A stretch of DNA of 50,836 bases from Pseudomonadota bacterium. GTDB taxonomy: Bacteria > Verrucomicrobiota > Verrucomicrobiia > Limisphaerales > SXTU01. Position numbers and translations under genes: made by a program. Location of the stretch: positions 1-50,836 of the forward strand of contig RFVF01000032.1 of the NCBI GenBank assembly GCA_009922615.1, written 5' to 3'. This document shows positions 1 through 12,244 of the stretch, piece by piece. Within the stretch, counting starts at the first letter, position 1, and each line of letters opens with the position of its first letter. Below the pieces are notes generated by a model. That model did no database searches. It had not been told where the DNA came from and saw only the letters and a list, made by a program, of their open reading frames with translations.

Positions 1-2
1 AG

Positions 3-1637
3 AAGGAAAGCAGTTTCACCCGCCGCCTCCACTGGGCCGTCTGTGCCGCCGTGCCCTCCAGCCTCCTGCTGGGCGTGACCACTTACATCACCACCGATGT
101 CGCCTCCATGCCGCTGCTGTGGGTGCTGCCGCTCGCTTTGTATCTGCTCACGTTTGTCCTGGTCTTTTCGCGTCGGCAGTTCATCCCGGCGAAGTTGCTA
201 TCCCGCGCTTTGCCCATCGGCGCGCTGGCCCTCGCCTACCAAATGTGCGCCGGCCTGAGCGAACCCGCCTGGCTCGTGCTGGGCCTGCACCTCGGCGTGT
301 TCTTCCTTGCCACGATGGTCTGCCACGCGCGCCTCGCCGCCGCCCGTCCCGACGCGGAGCAACTCACGGACTTCTACCTGTGGATGTCGCTCGGCGGCGT
401 GCTCGGCGGCTTGTTCAACTCCCTGCTCGCGCCAATGCTGTGCAACTCAGTGGTGGAATATCCGCTCGCCCTCTTGGCCGCGTGCTGGCTGCGAATGGAG
501 ACGGAGCGCCGAGCATCGCTCGGCACGACCGACGCAATGGCTCAAAGCCGAGCAATGCTCGGCGCTCCCCCAGCATCCAGCATCCAGCGTCCAGCATCCG
601 ACTTCCTTTGGCCGCTTTGCCTCGCGGTGCTCACCGCCGCGCTCGCGGCGTTCCTGCCACCGGCGAAGCTACTGCCCGCCCAACTCCAGTCGCTCGCCAT
701 TTTCGGCCTGCCGCTGCTGCTGTGCTTCCTGCTTGTGGATTCGCCGCGCCGGTTTGCGCTTGGGCTGGGCGCGGTGTTTCTCGGAGCGGCGTGCTTCACC
801 GGCGGCTTCGGCAAGACGCTTCATGTGGAGCGCAACTTTTTCGGCGTCACCCGCGTGACGCTCTCACCCACGGGCGACGCCCGGCAAATCGTCCACGGCC
901 GCACCATCCACGGGCGGCAGTTTCTGGACGCGGCACGGGCGGCCGAGCCACTTACCTTCTACCACCGCGAAGGACCATTAGGCGATGTGTTCAAGGTGTT
1001 CGCGGCCCGTGCCGACGGTTTGCAACTGCCGGCACGGAGCGTCGGCGTCATCGGCCTGGGCGCGGGTTCGATGGCGGCTTACGCGCGACCCGGCGAGCGG
1101 TGGACCTTCTATGACATTGATCCATCGGTGCTCCGCATCGCGCAGGACACGAACTTTTTCACCTTCCTCGCCCGGTCCGCTGCAGCGGAGACGCGGCTAG
1201 TGGAAGGTGATGCGCGCTTGCGGCTGTGCGAGGCAGCGGACGGCGGCTACGACCTGCTCGTGCTCGACGCGTTCAGCTCGGATGCCATTCCCGTGCATCT
1301 CATCACGCGCGAGGCAGTGGCGCTTTACCTGCGCAAGCTTGCGCCCGGCGGGATGCTTGCATTTCACATTTCGAACCGCTACCTCGACCTCGAACCAGTG
1401 CTGGCGAATCTGGCTGAAGACCTGCGCCTCGTCGCGCTGGGCTGCGATGACATGTCGTTGACCGAGGCGGAGTTCGCCACTGGTCGCGAGCAAGCGCACT
1501 GGGTGGTGATGGCGCGGAGCGAAGTGGACTTGGTCGGCTTCCAACGTCGCACGCGCTGGTCGCCGCTCGAAGGCCGCGCCAGCGTGGGCGTGTGGACGGA
1601 TGATTTCTCCAGCCCGCTGCGCGTGTGGCAGCGGTGA
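3..1637 (+). CDS. Membrane-fused spermidine synthase-like protein, 5' partial
   Basis: The frame is already open at base 3 and the residues before the first in-window GTG (base 51) read RLHWAVCAAVPSSLLLG, which continues the expected membrane domain, so the true start lies left of the window. The first half, to about base 800, is a set of hydrophobic helices. The second half is a Rossmann-type spermidine synthase domain with VIGLGAGSM (from about 1047), an acidic DID (about 1113-1121) and LLVLDAFSSDAIP (about 1255-1293). Spermidine synthases transfer aminopropyl groups to putrescine; for membrane-fused relatives the substrate is not established, so the activity is uncertain. Bases about 503-600 encode an extra stretch made of a REP-like inverted pair plus a heptamer array, lying between membrane segments. 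Convergent with dnaE, with an inverted repeat between them. Confidence 0.8.
   Translation, partial: KESSFTRRLHWAVCAAVPSSLLLGVTTYITTDVASMPLLWVLPLALYLLTFVLVFSRRQFIPAKLLSRALPIGALALAYQMCAGLSEPAWLVLGLHLGVFFLATMVCHARLAAARPDAEQLTDFYLWMSLGGVLGGLFNSLLAPMLCNSVVEYPLALLAACWLRMETERRASLGTTDAMAQSRAMLGAPPASSIQRPASDFLWPLCLAVLTAALAAFLPPAKLLPAQLQSLAIFGLPLLLCFLLVDSPRRFALGLGAVFLGAACFTGGFGKTLHVERNFFGVTRVTLSPTGDARQIVHGRTIHGRQFLDAARAAEPLTFYHREGPLGDVFKVFAARADGLQLPARSVGVIGLGAGSMAAYARPGERWTFYDIDPSVLRIAQDTNFFTFLARSAAAETRLVEGDARLRLCEAADGGYDLLVLDAFSSDAIPVHLITREAVALYLRKLAPGGMLAFHISNRYLDLEPVLANLAEDLRLVALGCDDMSLTEAEFATGREQAHWVVMARSEVDLVGFQRRTRWSPLEGRASVGVWTDDFSSPLRVWQR
503..597. repeat. Intragenic REP-like inverted pair plus heptamer array
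   Basis: Two 22-base arms, 503-524 and 547-568, are reverse complements with one mismatch. Each begins (from outside) with GGAG and contains a perfect hairpin: GCCGAGC-ATC-GCTCGGC at 508-524 and GCCGAGC-AAT-GCTCGGC at 547-563. They are followed by four 7-base units at 570-597 (CCAGCAT, CCAGCAT, CCAGCGT, CCAGCAT). A GGAG or GTAG head followed by a palindrome is the known layout of REP sequences, and two inverted copies form a BIME. All of it is translated in frame in the spermidine-synthase-like gene. Confidence 0.8.
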
Positions 1638-1650
1638 GCAGCCGAGCAGT

Positions 1651-1716
1651 TAGGAAAGTGGGAAAGTGAGCGGCCGCAGAGTGCAAGTCTCACTTTCTCA
1701 TTATCCCACTTTTCCA
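1651..1716. repeat. Intergenic inverted octamer repeat
   Basis: The convergent gap between the spermidine-synthase-like gene and dnaE holds GGAAAGTG-GGAAAGTG-AG (1653-1670) and an imperfect inverted copy (1689-1716, CTCACTTTCTCA then TCCCACTTTTCC). The two arms could form a hairpin ending both transcripts, but neither side has a long T-tract, so it is listed as a repeat of the same general kind as those at 16090, 38504 and 42983. Confidence 0.65.
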
Positions 1717-1725
1717 CCTGCCCGC

Positions 1726-5475
<3,750 letters not shown>

Positions 5476-5591
5476 GGGAGGAAAAGTTTGGGCGGGCAGA
5501 GCGAGATGTCGAGTGTCGATTCGTGCCAGGGTTTTTCCGAGCTGTGTGAATCGCGCTGTTGATTTCCGCGCAGCGGCGTCCAAGCTCGCGC

Positions 5592-7154
5592 ATGCATTTC
5601 CTGCGATTCTTTGTCCTCACGCTCTCGCTGGCCGCCACTGCGCTCGCCGCCGTTGCGCACTGGCCCCAGGCCGCCGGGCCGAACGGCACGTGGTCCGTCG
5701 AGGCCGCTGACGCGCCTGTCAAGTGGAGCGTCGCCCGCGATGAGGGCGTCGTCTGGCGCACCACGCTGCCGGAGACCGGTCAGGGCGGCATCGCCATCTG
5801 GGGCGACCGGGTGTTCCTCACCACGCTCAAACCCGAGGATGGCAAACCGCCGCTGGGCAAGGACATCATCGGCCATTGCCTCGACGCGAAGACCGGCAAA
5901 ATCCTCTGGACCGTGAATCTGCCCGGCCGCGAGACCAGCGTGCCGGCGTATTTCTTCAGCGATGCAACCTCGCCCTCGCCGGTCACCGATGGCCAGCACG
6001 TGTGGTTCTTCAATGCCTGCGGTTCCGTGGGCTGCTATGACTTCACTGGCAAGCAGGTCTGGTTCCGCGAGTGGCAGCCGACCGGGGGCCGTCCGTTCAA
6101 CAAGCAGTTCGAGCCGATCCTCTTCAACAACGCGCTGCTCAACATGGAGCCGCGCGACACGGACGATCCCAAGCGCGAGGGCAAGGATCCGTGGAACTAC
6201 ATCCGTGCCCTAGACAAGCACACCGGTCGCACGCTGTGGGTCGCCGACGACGCGATGACGCATTACAACACGCCCGTTTTCGGTCGCCTCGCGGATGGCA
6301 CGCCCGCCGTGCTGCAAGGTCGCGGGGCGTATCACGGCGTGCCCGAGCTGCCCATCGGCCTGAGCCTCACCAGCCTCGCGCCGGGCAAGGAGGGCCGGAC
6401 GATCTGGCGCTTCGAGACCAACCGCAGCAAGGCCTGCTACACCATGCATTGGAATGCGAAATACGCCGCGTGGTTCGACCTCGACGCCTCCGAACATCAG
6501 GTGCTCGATACCGCGACCGGCAAGCTCCTCCGCTCGCAATCGCTTGTGAAACAAGTGGATTGGCGGCGCTTTAATCCTGCGACCGGCAAGCATGAGCTGC
6601 TCGCAGTTGCGGACCTCACGAAGCAGACGCCGCCGTTGAAAGTCTTTCCTGCGCAGTTCTGCAACATCCTGCTCGGCGACTGGCACTGGTTCCTCTGCTA
6701 CACGGAGAGCGGCAAGCAAAAGCTCGGCCCGCCTTACTGCGTGGGCCGCGTGCATCTGGAAACCGGTAAGGTGGAATACCTCGAAGTGCCCGTGTCTGTC
6801 GTGCGGGCAGCGGGCCAGCCCGATGAGCTTATTTGGAACAAGCCGCAGAAGTCCTCCACGATCAACTCGCGCGGTATCGACGTCGCCTCGGACAAGCGTT
6901 CGCAGGGCGACGGCTGGTGGTGGGGCTATCTCGGCAGCCCGGCGGCCGTCGGTGGCAAAGTGTATTTTACCACGATGATGGGCGTCACCTACGTCCTCGA
7001 CGGCCGCGCCGCCGTGCTCGACGACAAGGCGCTTCTCGCCGTCAACGACCTCGGCCAACCCGGCCAGACGTGGAGCCTCAACTCACTTTCCTATGCGGGC
7101 GGTCACATCTTTCATCGCAGCATGAAGGAAGCGGTCTGCCTCGGCCGGAAATGA
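5592..7154 (+). CDS. Exported PQQ-like beta-propeller protein
   Basis: A 520-residue secreted protein. The start at 5592 gives MHFLRFFVLTLSLAATALAAV, a good Sec signal peptide; an in-frame ATG 33 bases upstream would bury it. After the signal comes HWPQAAGPNG and repeated blades of the PQQ-like type (for example TGKILWTVNLPG, TGRTLWVADD, GGKVYFTTMMGVTYVLDGR). In this superfamily such propellers occur in quinoprotein dehydrogenases and in BamB-like scaffolds. No CxxCH or obvious quinoprotein calcium site was found, so an enzymatic role is not claimed. It is divergent from dnaE (116-base gap) and is followed 16 bases later by a small co-directional gene. Confidence 0.85.
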   Translation: MHFLRFFVLTLSLAATALAAVAHWPQAAGPNGTWSVEAADAPVKWSVARDEGVVWRTTLPETGQGGIAIWGDRVFLTTLKPEDGKPPLGKDIIGHCLDAKTGKILWTVNLPGRETSVPAYFFSDATSPSPVTDGQHVWFFNACGSVGCYDFTGKQVWFREWQPTGGRPFNKQFEPILFNNALLNMEPRDTDDPKREGKDPWNYIRALDKHTGRTLWVADDAMTHYNTPVFGRLADGTPAVLQGRGAYHGVPELPIGLSLTSLAPGKEGRTIWRFETNRSKACYTMHWNAKYAAWFDLDASEHQVLDTATGKLLRSQSLVKQVDWRRFNPATGKHELLAVADLTKQTPPLKVFPAQFCNILLGDWHWFLCYTESGKQKLGPPYCVGRVHLETGKVEYLEVPVSVVRAAGQPDELIWNKPQKSSTINSRGIDVASDKRSQGDGWWWGYLGSPAAVGGKVYFTTMMGVTYVLDGRAAVLDDKALLAVNDLGQPGQTWSLNSLSYAGGHIFHRSMKEAVCLGRK

Positions 7155-7170
7155 ACAACCCCATCGCTCC

Positions 7171-7560
7171 ATGAGCAAGGACGCATCCCGTGAACTCGTC
7201 GCTGAAATGGCAGGTGTCTATCGCGACGCCGAAGAAGCCCGCGTTGCCAGCTTTGCACGCCTTCAGCAGGAGGCGCAGGAACGGCCCAGCCCCATCTGCG
7301 CCGGCCAGCCGGTGTGGGTGCTCCATCTGGAACCCGTCACTGCGGAGAACGCCGTGAACCACCCGGGCTACGTCGTCCTGTCGGGCGAGGTGCTGGACAC
7401 GCGTGAAACCACCTACGAAGTCAGTATCAGCGGACGCGTGCGAACGTGCCTGCGCACCAGCCTTTACCCGACACTAACCGCGGCTGAGCAGGAGGCCCAG
7501 CGCTGCAACGCCACCATCGCCCGCCGCCTGGCCGAGCTGCACGACGGCGGTTTGGCGTGA
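7171..7560 (+). CDS. Hypothetical protein, 129 residues
   Basis: Not recognised. It starts MSKDASRELVAEM, has an N-terminal charged amphipathic helix (residues about 5-40), then a beta-rich half (PVWVLHLEPVT, GYVVLSGEVLDTRETTYEVSISGRVRTCLRTS) and a C-terminal helix (TAAEQEAQRCNATIARRLAELHDG). There is no signal peptide or membrane segment, so it is probably cytoplasmic. The start lies only 16 bases after the PQQ-like propeller gene in the same direction, which suggests co-transcription. Codon usage resembles that of its neighbours. It converges with the NHL-propeller gene, 24 bases away. Confidence 0.7.
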   Translation: MSKDASRELVAEMAGVYRDAEEARVASFARLQQEAQERPSPICAGQPVWVLHLEPVTAENAVNHPGYVVLSGEVLDTRETTYEVSISGRVRTCLRTSLYPTLTAAEQEAQRCNATIARRLAELHDGGLA

Positions 7561-7584
7561 TGCTCCAGCACGCCCAAGCAAGCT

Positions 7585-8679
7585 TTAACTCACCTTCCGC
7601 AGCTTGGTGATGCGGCCGGTGTTGACCCACTCGGCGACGAATATGTTGCCGGCGGCGTCAAAGCAGGCGTCGTGCGGATGCAGGAACTTCCCGGAGACCC
7701 AGCCTTCGCCCTTTTCCTCGCGGCGGAGTTTCATGCCGTCCTTGAGCACGGCCGCGCGCCACTCGGGGTCCTCGCCGAGGTGCGTAATGACTTTGTCATC
7801 CTTGTCCAGCAGTGTGATGCGGGCGCTGAGGTCGGGCACGAGCATCACGTCTTTGTGCGTGTCAATGTTCGCGGGGAGAATGAAACCGTCGAGCGTCTTC
7901 ACGTGCTTGCCCTCGAGCGTGAACCATTGGAGGCGTTTGTTCGCGCGGTCGCAGACAACGACGGAAGGCTGGCGACCGCCGCGGTCGTCGAGCCAGACGC
8001 CGTGCGGTGTGTTGAACTGGCCGTTCTCCTTGCCAGGCTCGCCGAACTTCGCGAGCCACTTGCCGTCCTTGTCGTAGCGGTGGATGCGATACGAGCCGTA
8101 GCCGTCGGCGAGGTAGAAGCCGCCGTCGGGGAGGAACGCGTAGTTTGTGGGCATGAAGGCATCGCGGCCCCAGCGTTTGATGGGCTTGGTGTCCTCGTCC
8201 TTGAGATAGACGCCGGAGTCCATGGGGGCATATTTCTGCCAGACCGTTTCGCCCTTGAGCGTGAGCTTGGCGAAGCTCTTGATCTGCTGATAGGCAGTGA
8301 CCCAGAGGAACTGTTCCTTGCCCTCGGTGCGGACTTCAAGGCCGTGGCCGCCGCCTTGAAATTGTTTGCCAAACGCGCGGATGAATTTGCCTTCGCGGTC
8401 GAATACAAAAATGGAGGGATGATCCTTCAAGTTCTCGCGGCCCTCGTGGATGACGTAGAGGTTCTGGTCGTGATCCACCGCGACGTTGTGAGTGGTCTGC
8501 CAGGAGTATTGGGCCGGGAGCTGCGCCCAATTGTGATGCACTTCGTAGCGATGCTCGCCCGCGCCGATGATGAGTTGCTTATCCGACTTCTGCGCAGTGA
8601 GCACGTGCGGCGCGACGAGCGCCGCGGTGGCGGTGGTGGCGAGGAAATGACGGCGGGATTGGGTAGGGTGTTGTTTCAT
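7585..8679 (-). CDS. Tat-exported NHL-repeat (six-bladed propeller) protein
   Basis: A 364-residue protein. The start at 8679 gives MKQHPTQSRRHFLATTATAALVAP, a twin-arginine type signal; an open extension upstream looks non-coding. The body contains NHL-type blades such as HNVAVDHDQNLYVIHEG, GLEVRTEGKEQFLWVTA, YAFLPDGGFYLADGYGSYRIHRYDKDGK, FNTPHGVWLDDRGG and LHPHDACFDAAGNIFVAEWVNTGRI. NHL propellers of this kind resemble the lyase half of peptidylglycine alpha-amidating enzymes, but catalytic residues could not be confirmed by eye. It is divergent from the copper-monooxygenase-like gene at 8822, which hints at shared periplasmic function. Confidence 0.82.
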   Translation of the reverse strand: MKQHPTQSRRHFLATTATAALVAPHVLTAQKSDKQLIIGAGEHRYEVHHNWAQLPAQYSWQTTHNVAVDHDQNLYVIHEGRENLKDHPSIFVFDREGKFIRAFGKQFQGGGHGLEVRTEGKEQFLWVTAYQQIKSFAKLTLKGETVWQKYAPMDSGVYLKDEDTKPIKRWGRDAFMPTNYAFLPDGGFYLADGYGSYRIHRYDKDGKWLAKFGEPGKENGQFNTPHGVWLDDRGGRQPSVVVCDRANKRLQWFTLEGKHVKTLDGFILPANIDTHKDVMLVPDLSARITLLDKDDKVITHLGEDPEWRAAVLKDGMKLRREEKGEGWVSGKFLHPHDACFDAAGNIFVAEWVNTGRITKLRKVS

Positions 8680-8821
8680 GGTGCGAGATGAAGTTGCTGA
8701 ATGCATCGGTGGACGTCGCGGCGACTGTAACCGGCCTGCCAATTCGTGCAACTCCGGCGCAGTTGCGCTGGTGCAAATCGCCATTCCCGAAGGCTGCGGT
8801 TTGTGCCATGGTCCACACACC

Positions 8822-10795
8822 ATGCGCGCTTCAGTTTTCGTCGCGTTCATCTGCCTGAGCGGCTCGCTGCTCGCGCAGCCGGCGGATCTCACGATCACGC
8901 CCGGTGCCGGGCCGCTGCGGCTGGGCATTCGCGGGCCGGTGGGCCGCGAGCACATCCTGCAAGGCACCGCCACGCCGGCGCTCACGAACAGTTGGAGCGA
9001 GCTGATCACACTCACCACCACCAACAGCGAGCATCCGTGGTGGGACAGCTCGGCGGCCTCGGCTCCGCAGCGGTTTTATCGCGTGGTCACTCCGGCGTCG
9101 GCGCGGCCGCCTTTTTTCGCGAACGACTTCCGATTGATGGATCATACAGATCGTTCGCGCGAGCTGGCCTACTTCGACAGCTACCGCGCGGTGGTGTTGA
9201 TCTTCACCGCCGTGAACTGCACGAACTCGCAAGCCAGCGTGCCGACGATCAAGGCGTTGCGTGACCAGTTCGAACCACAGGGCGTGCGCTTCCTCCTGCT
9301 CAACTCCACCCGTAACGAGACGCGCACGAACATCGCGGCGCAGGCCACGACGCTCGGCATCGATCTGCCGGTCATGCAGGACACGGGCCAGCTCGTCGCG
9401 CGCGAGCTGGGCGTGCGCGCGACCACCGAGGCGTTTTGCTTCGACACCGGGAATTGGCGGCTCTTTTACCAAGGTGCGCTGGATGACCGGCCGAGCTTCA
9501 CCCTGCCCCGGCTGCCGTCCACGCAGAATTACGTGTCGAACGCACTGGCCAGCTTCCTCGCCGGGCGCGTCGTCACGCCCAGCCGCACGGTGCCGCAGGG
9601 CTGCGTAATCCCACTACCGGTGCGCGCCAACTACACCTACGCGGCGGACATCGCGCCGCTGTTTCAGGCCAAGTGCGTCCGTTGCCACAGCGTCGGCAGC
9701 ATCGGCACGTGGGCGATGACGAACTACACGGTCGTCAGCAATTATTCGCGCTCGATCAAAAACGAAGTGCTCGCGCGCCGCATGCCGCCGTGGCACGCCG
9801 ACCCGCAATACGGCAGCTTCACCAACGATGTTTCCCTCACACCGGACGAGGCCGCGCTGCTCATCCAATGGGTCAACGACGGCGCACCGCGTGGACCCGA
9901 CGCGGACCCGCTCGCCGTTACGCCGCCCGCCATCGACAGCTACCCCTTAACCTGGCCGCCCGCGCTCGGCACGCCGGATGTGGTGCTGCGCATTCCCACG
10001 CAAAACCTCCCCGCCAACGGCATCGTGGACTACGTGTATGTGAACGTGGTGAATCCCCTGACGACAAACGCCTGGCTGCGTGCCGCCGTGGTGCGACCGG
10101 GCAACCGCCGCGTCGTGCATCACTGCCTCGTGTATTTCGGAAACAACAGCGCGTTCATGGGGCTGGACGGTTATTTCGCCGGCTACGTGCCTGGGATGGA
10201 ACCCGTCGCGTTTCCCGCTGGCACAGGCAAGCTGCTGCCGGCGGGCACGACGTTGAAATTTCAGTTGCACTACACCACAACCGGACAGGCGGAGACGGAT
10301 GTGACGGAGCTGGGGCTTTACCTCGCGTCCGCGCCGCCCGCCGCCGAGCTCCAGACCAAGTCCGCCTACGACCTGATTTCCTTCACCGGTATTCCGTTCT
10401 TTGGGATCGCACCCTTTAGCATCCCGCCAGGTGCAGCGGATTATCCGGCCGTGACCGCGAGTCTCACGCCGTCCACGACCCAGAGCGTGCTGCTGCACGA
10501 AATCAGCCCGCACATGCACTACCGAGGCGCGCGGTTCAAGTGCGAGGCTGTGTATCCGGACAACTCCCGCGAAATCCTCCTCTCCGTCCCCAAATATGAC
10601 TTTCACTGGCAGACGCTCTACCGGCTTGCACAACCCAAGGTGCTGCCGCCCGGCACACGGCTCGAATGCAGCGGCGCATTCGACAACTCCACACAGAATC
10701 GCGACAACCCCGATCCCACGGCGACCGTGACATTCGGCGAGCAGACCTTCAACGAGATGTTCATCGGCTACGTGAACTTCTCGGTGCTGCCGTGA
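8822..10795 (+). CDS. Redoxin / cytochrome c / copper type II monooxygenase-like fusion
   Basis: A 657-residue exported protein; the start at 8822 gives MRASVFVAFICLSGSLLAQP, a signal peptide. In order: a short Ig-like strand region; a redoxin-like domain (about residues 105-230) with AVVLIFTAVNCTNSQASVP, holding one Cys and not a CxxC; a mono-haem domain with CVRCHS (about 284-289) and MPPWHADP; and a C-terminal region like the copper type II ascorbate-dependent monooxygenases (peptidylglycine hydroxylating type), with RRVVHHCLVYF, LQLHYTTT and EISPHMHYRG as likely copper ligands. Electron transfer from haem to copper within one chain is the natural inference; the substrate is unknown. It ends 3 bases before the stop of a converging sulfatase gene. 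Confidence 0.82.
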   Translation: MRASVFVAFICLSGSLLAQPADLTITPGAGPLRLGIRGPVGREHILQGTATPALTNSWSELITLTTTNSEHPWWDSSAASAPQRFYRVVTPASARPPFFANDFRLMDHTDRSRELAYFDSYRAVVLIFTAVNCTNSQASVPTIKALRDQFEPQGVRFLLLNSTRNETRTNIAAQATTLGIDLPVMQDTGQLVARELGVRATTEAFCFDTGNWRLFYQGALDDRPSFTLPRLPSTQNYVSNALASFLAGRVVTPSRTVPQGCVIPLPVRANYTYAADIAPLFQAKCVRCHSVGSIGTWAMTNYTVVSNYSRSIKNEVLARRMPPWHADPQYGSFTNDVSLTPDEAALLIQWVNDGAPRGPDADPLAVTPPAIDSYPLTWPPALGTPDVVLRIPTQNLPANGIVDYVYVNVVNPLTTNAWLRAAVVRPGNRRVVHHCLVYFGNNSAFMGLDGYFAGYVPGMEPVAFPAGTGKLLPAGTTLKFQLHYTTTGQAETDVTELGLYLASAPPAAELQTKSAYDLISFTGIPFFGIAPFSIPPGAADYPAVTASLTPSTTQSVLLHEISPHMHYRGARFKCEAVYPDNSREILLSVPKYDFHWQTLYRLAQPKVLPPGTRLECSGAFDNSTQNRDNPDPTATVTFGEQTFNEMFIGYVNFSVLP

Positions 10796-10798
10796 GCG

Positions 10799-12244
10799 CT
10801 ATTCCTTCACCGCGCGCTTTTTCTTCGCCGCGCCGCCGGGGCCAGTGGTCGGCGTGACGGGCAGCGGCAGGTAATCCCGCTGGAGAATCATCCACTCCTG
10901 CATCGCAGCCTTGAGTTCGCGCTCGGCGGTCACGGCGTCGAGCTTGCCCGCGAGGTTGTTGAACTCCGCAGGATCATTCTCCAAATCGAACAGCTCGAAC
11001 ATGGGGCGCGGCGACGCGAAGTAGAGCTGCTCAAACTTCGACTCCAACTTGCCAGCCTCGTGCCGCTGCACGATCTCCTTCCAAAACGCATCACCCGCAA
11101 AATCCACCGGCCAATACGGAAGCTGCCCCAGCGCGTTGTAAATCAGCTTGTGCGTCTTCGACACCACGACGCGCCCAAGGTCGAAGACCGCGCTGTTGCC
11201 CGGCAGGCCGGACCCGTGCGCGCCGCGCTCGGCGAAGACAAACTGGCGTCCCTGAAACGGCTCGCCGCGCAGCAGCTTGGCAAAGCTTTTGCCCGTCATC
11301 TCCGGTGGCACGGGCAGCCCGGCGGCTTCGAGGAATGTCGGCGCGATGTCCTCGCCGCTGATGAGTTCGGCCGACGAAGAGCCGGGTTTGGTCTTGCCCG
11401 GCCAACGAACGAGCAGCGGCACGTGGATGCCGAATTCGAAGAGCGTGCCCTTGCCGCGAAACTGCGAGCAACCATTGTCGCCCATGAAGCCCACGATCGT
11501 GTTGTCGGCGAGGCCGCGCCGCGCCAGCTCCGCCATGACTTCGCCGAAGAAAACGTCGAAGTGCGCAATCTCGTCGTAGTAGCGCGCAAAGTCCTCGCGC
11601 ACGAGCTGCGTGTCAGGATAGTGCGGCGGCAGTTTGAGCTTCGCGGGGTCGTGTTTCACCGGGCCATGCGTGTTGAGCGGCCGGTGGGGGTCGTTCGAGC
11701 AGAGCTGGAGGAAGAAGGGTTTATCCTTGGGCTTGAGGTCGAGGAATTCCTTGAATTGTCCGAGCGAAACTTCGTTGTCCCCGGCGGTCTTCACATAGTC
11801 GAGCCGCTCGGGAAACGTGGCCAGCTTGTATTTCTCAAACACCGCGCGCGACTCCGCCGACGTGGGCGCGCCGTCCATGTGATACGTGCGGCCCGCGACG
11901 CCGGTGAACCAGCCCGCCGCGCGCAACGCCTCGGGATACGTCTTCACATCGCGTGGCAACGGCGCGGAGAAACGCGACATCGCAATCGCCACCGGCGACC
12001 GCCCCGTGAAGATGCTGGCGCGCGACGGCACACACTGCGGGCAAGTCACATAGGCGCGGTCGAACCGCATACCCTGCGCGGCGAACTGGTCGAGGTTGGG
12101 CGTCAGGATGTCCTTGTTCCCGTAACAGCCGACATGCGGGTAGCTGTGATCATCGGAGAGGATGAGCAGGATGTTCAGCTTTGCGGCGGCGGGCGTGGCG
12201 TTCACGACCCAAAGCGCAAGCAGAAGGGCAATGTAACGCTTCAT
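10799..12244 (-). CDS. Exported sulfatase (formylglycine type)
   Basis: A 481-residue alkaline-phosphatase-superfamily sulfatase with signal peptide (MKRYIALLLALWVVNATPAAA). The metal-binding LSDDHSYP (about 29-36) and the formylglycine signature CVPSRASIFTGR, with the modified Cys at residue 71, are present, as is FMGDNGCSQ further on. It should hydrolyse a sulfate ester in the periplasm; substrate class cannot be read from the motifs. The start codon overlaps the stop of the alpha/beta hydrolase gene upstream (ATGA), implying translational coupling. A lysine-rich tail (AAKKKRAVKE) ends the protein. Confidence 0.93.
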   Translation of the reverse strand: MKRYIALLLALWVVNATPAAAKLNILLILSDDHSYPHVGCYGNKDILTPNLDQFAAQGMRFDRAYVTCPQCVPSRASIFTGRSPVAIAMSRFSAPLPRDVKTYPEALRAAGWFTGVAGRTYHMDGAPTSAESRAVFEKYKLATFPERLDYVKTAGDNEVSLGQFKEFLDLKPKDKPFFLQLCSNDPHRPLNTHGPVKHDPAKLKLPPHYPDTQLVREDFARYYDEIAHFDVFFGEVMAELARRGLADNTIVGFMGDNGCSQFRGKGTLFEFGIHVPLLVRWPGKTKPGSSSAELISGEDIAPTFLEAAGLPVPPEMTGKSFAKLLRGEPFQGRQFVFAERGAHGSGLPGNSAVFDLGRVVVSKTHKLIYNALGQLPYWPVDFAGDAFWKEIVQRHEAGKLESKFEQLYFASPRPMFELFDLENDPAEFNNLAGKLDAVTAERELKAAMQEWMILQRDYLPLPVTPTTGPGGAAKKKRAVKE

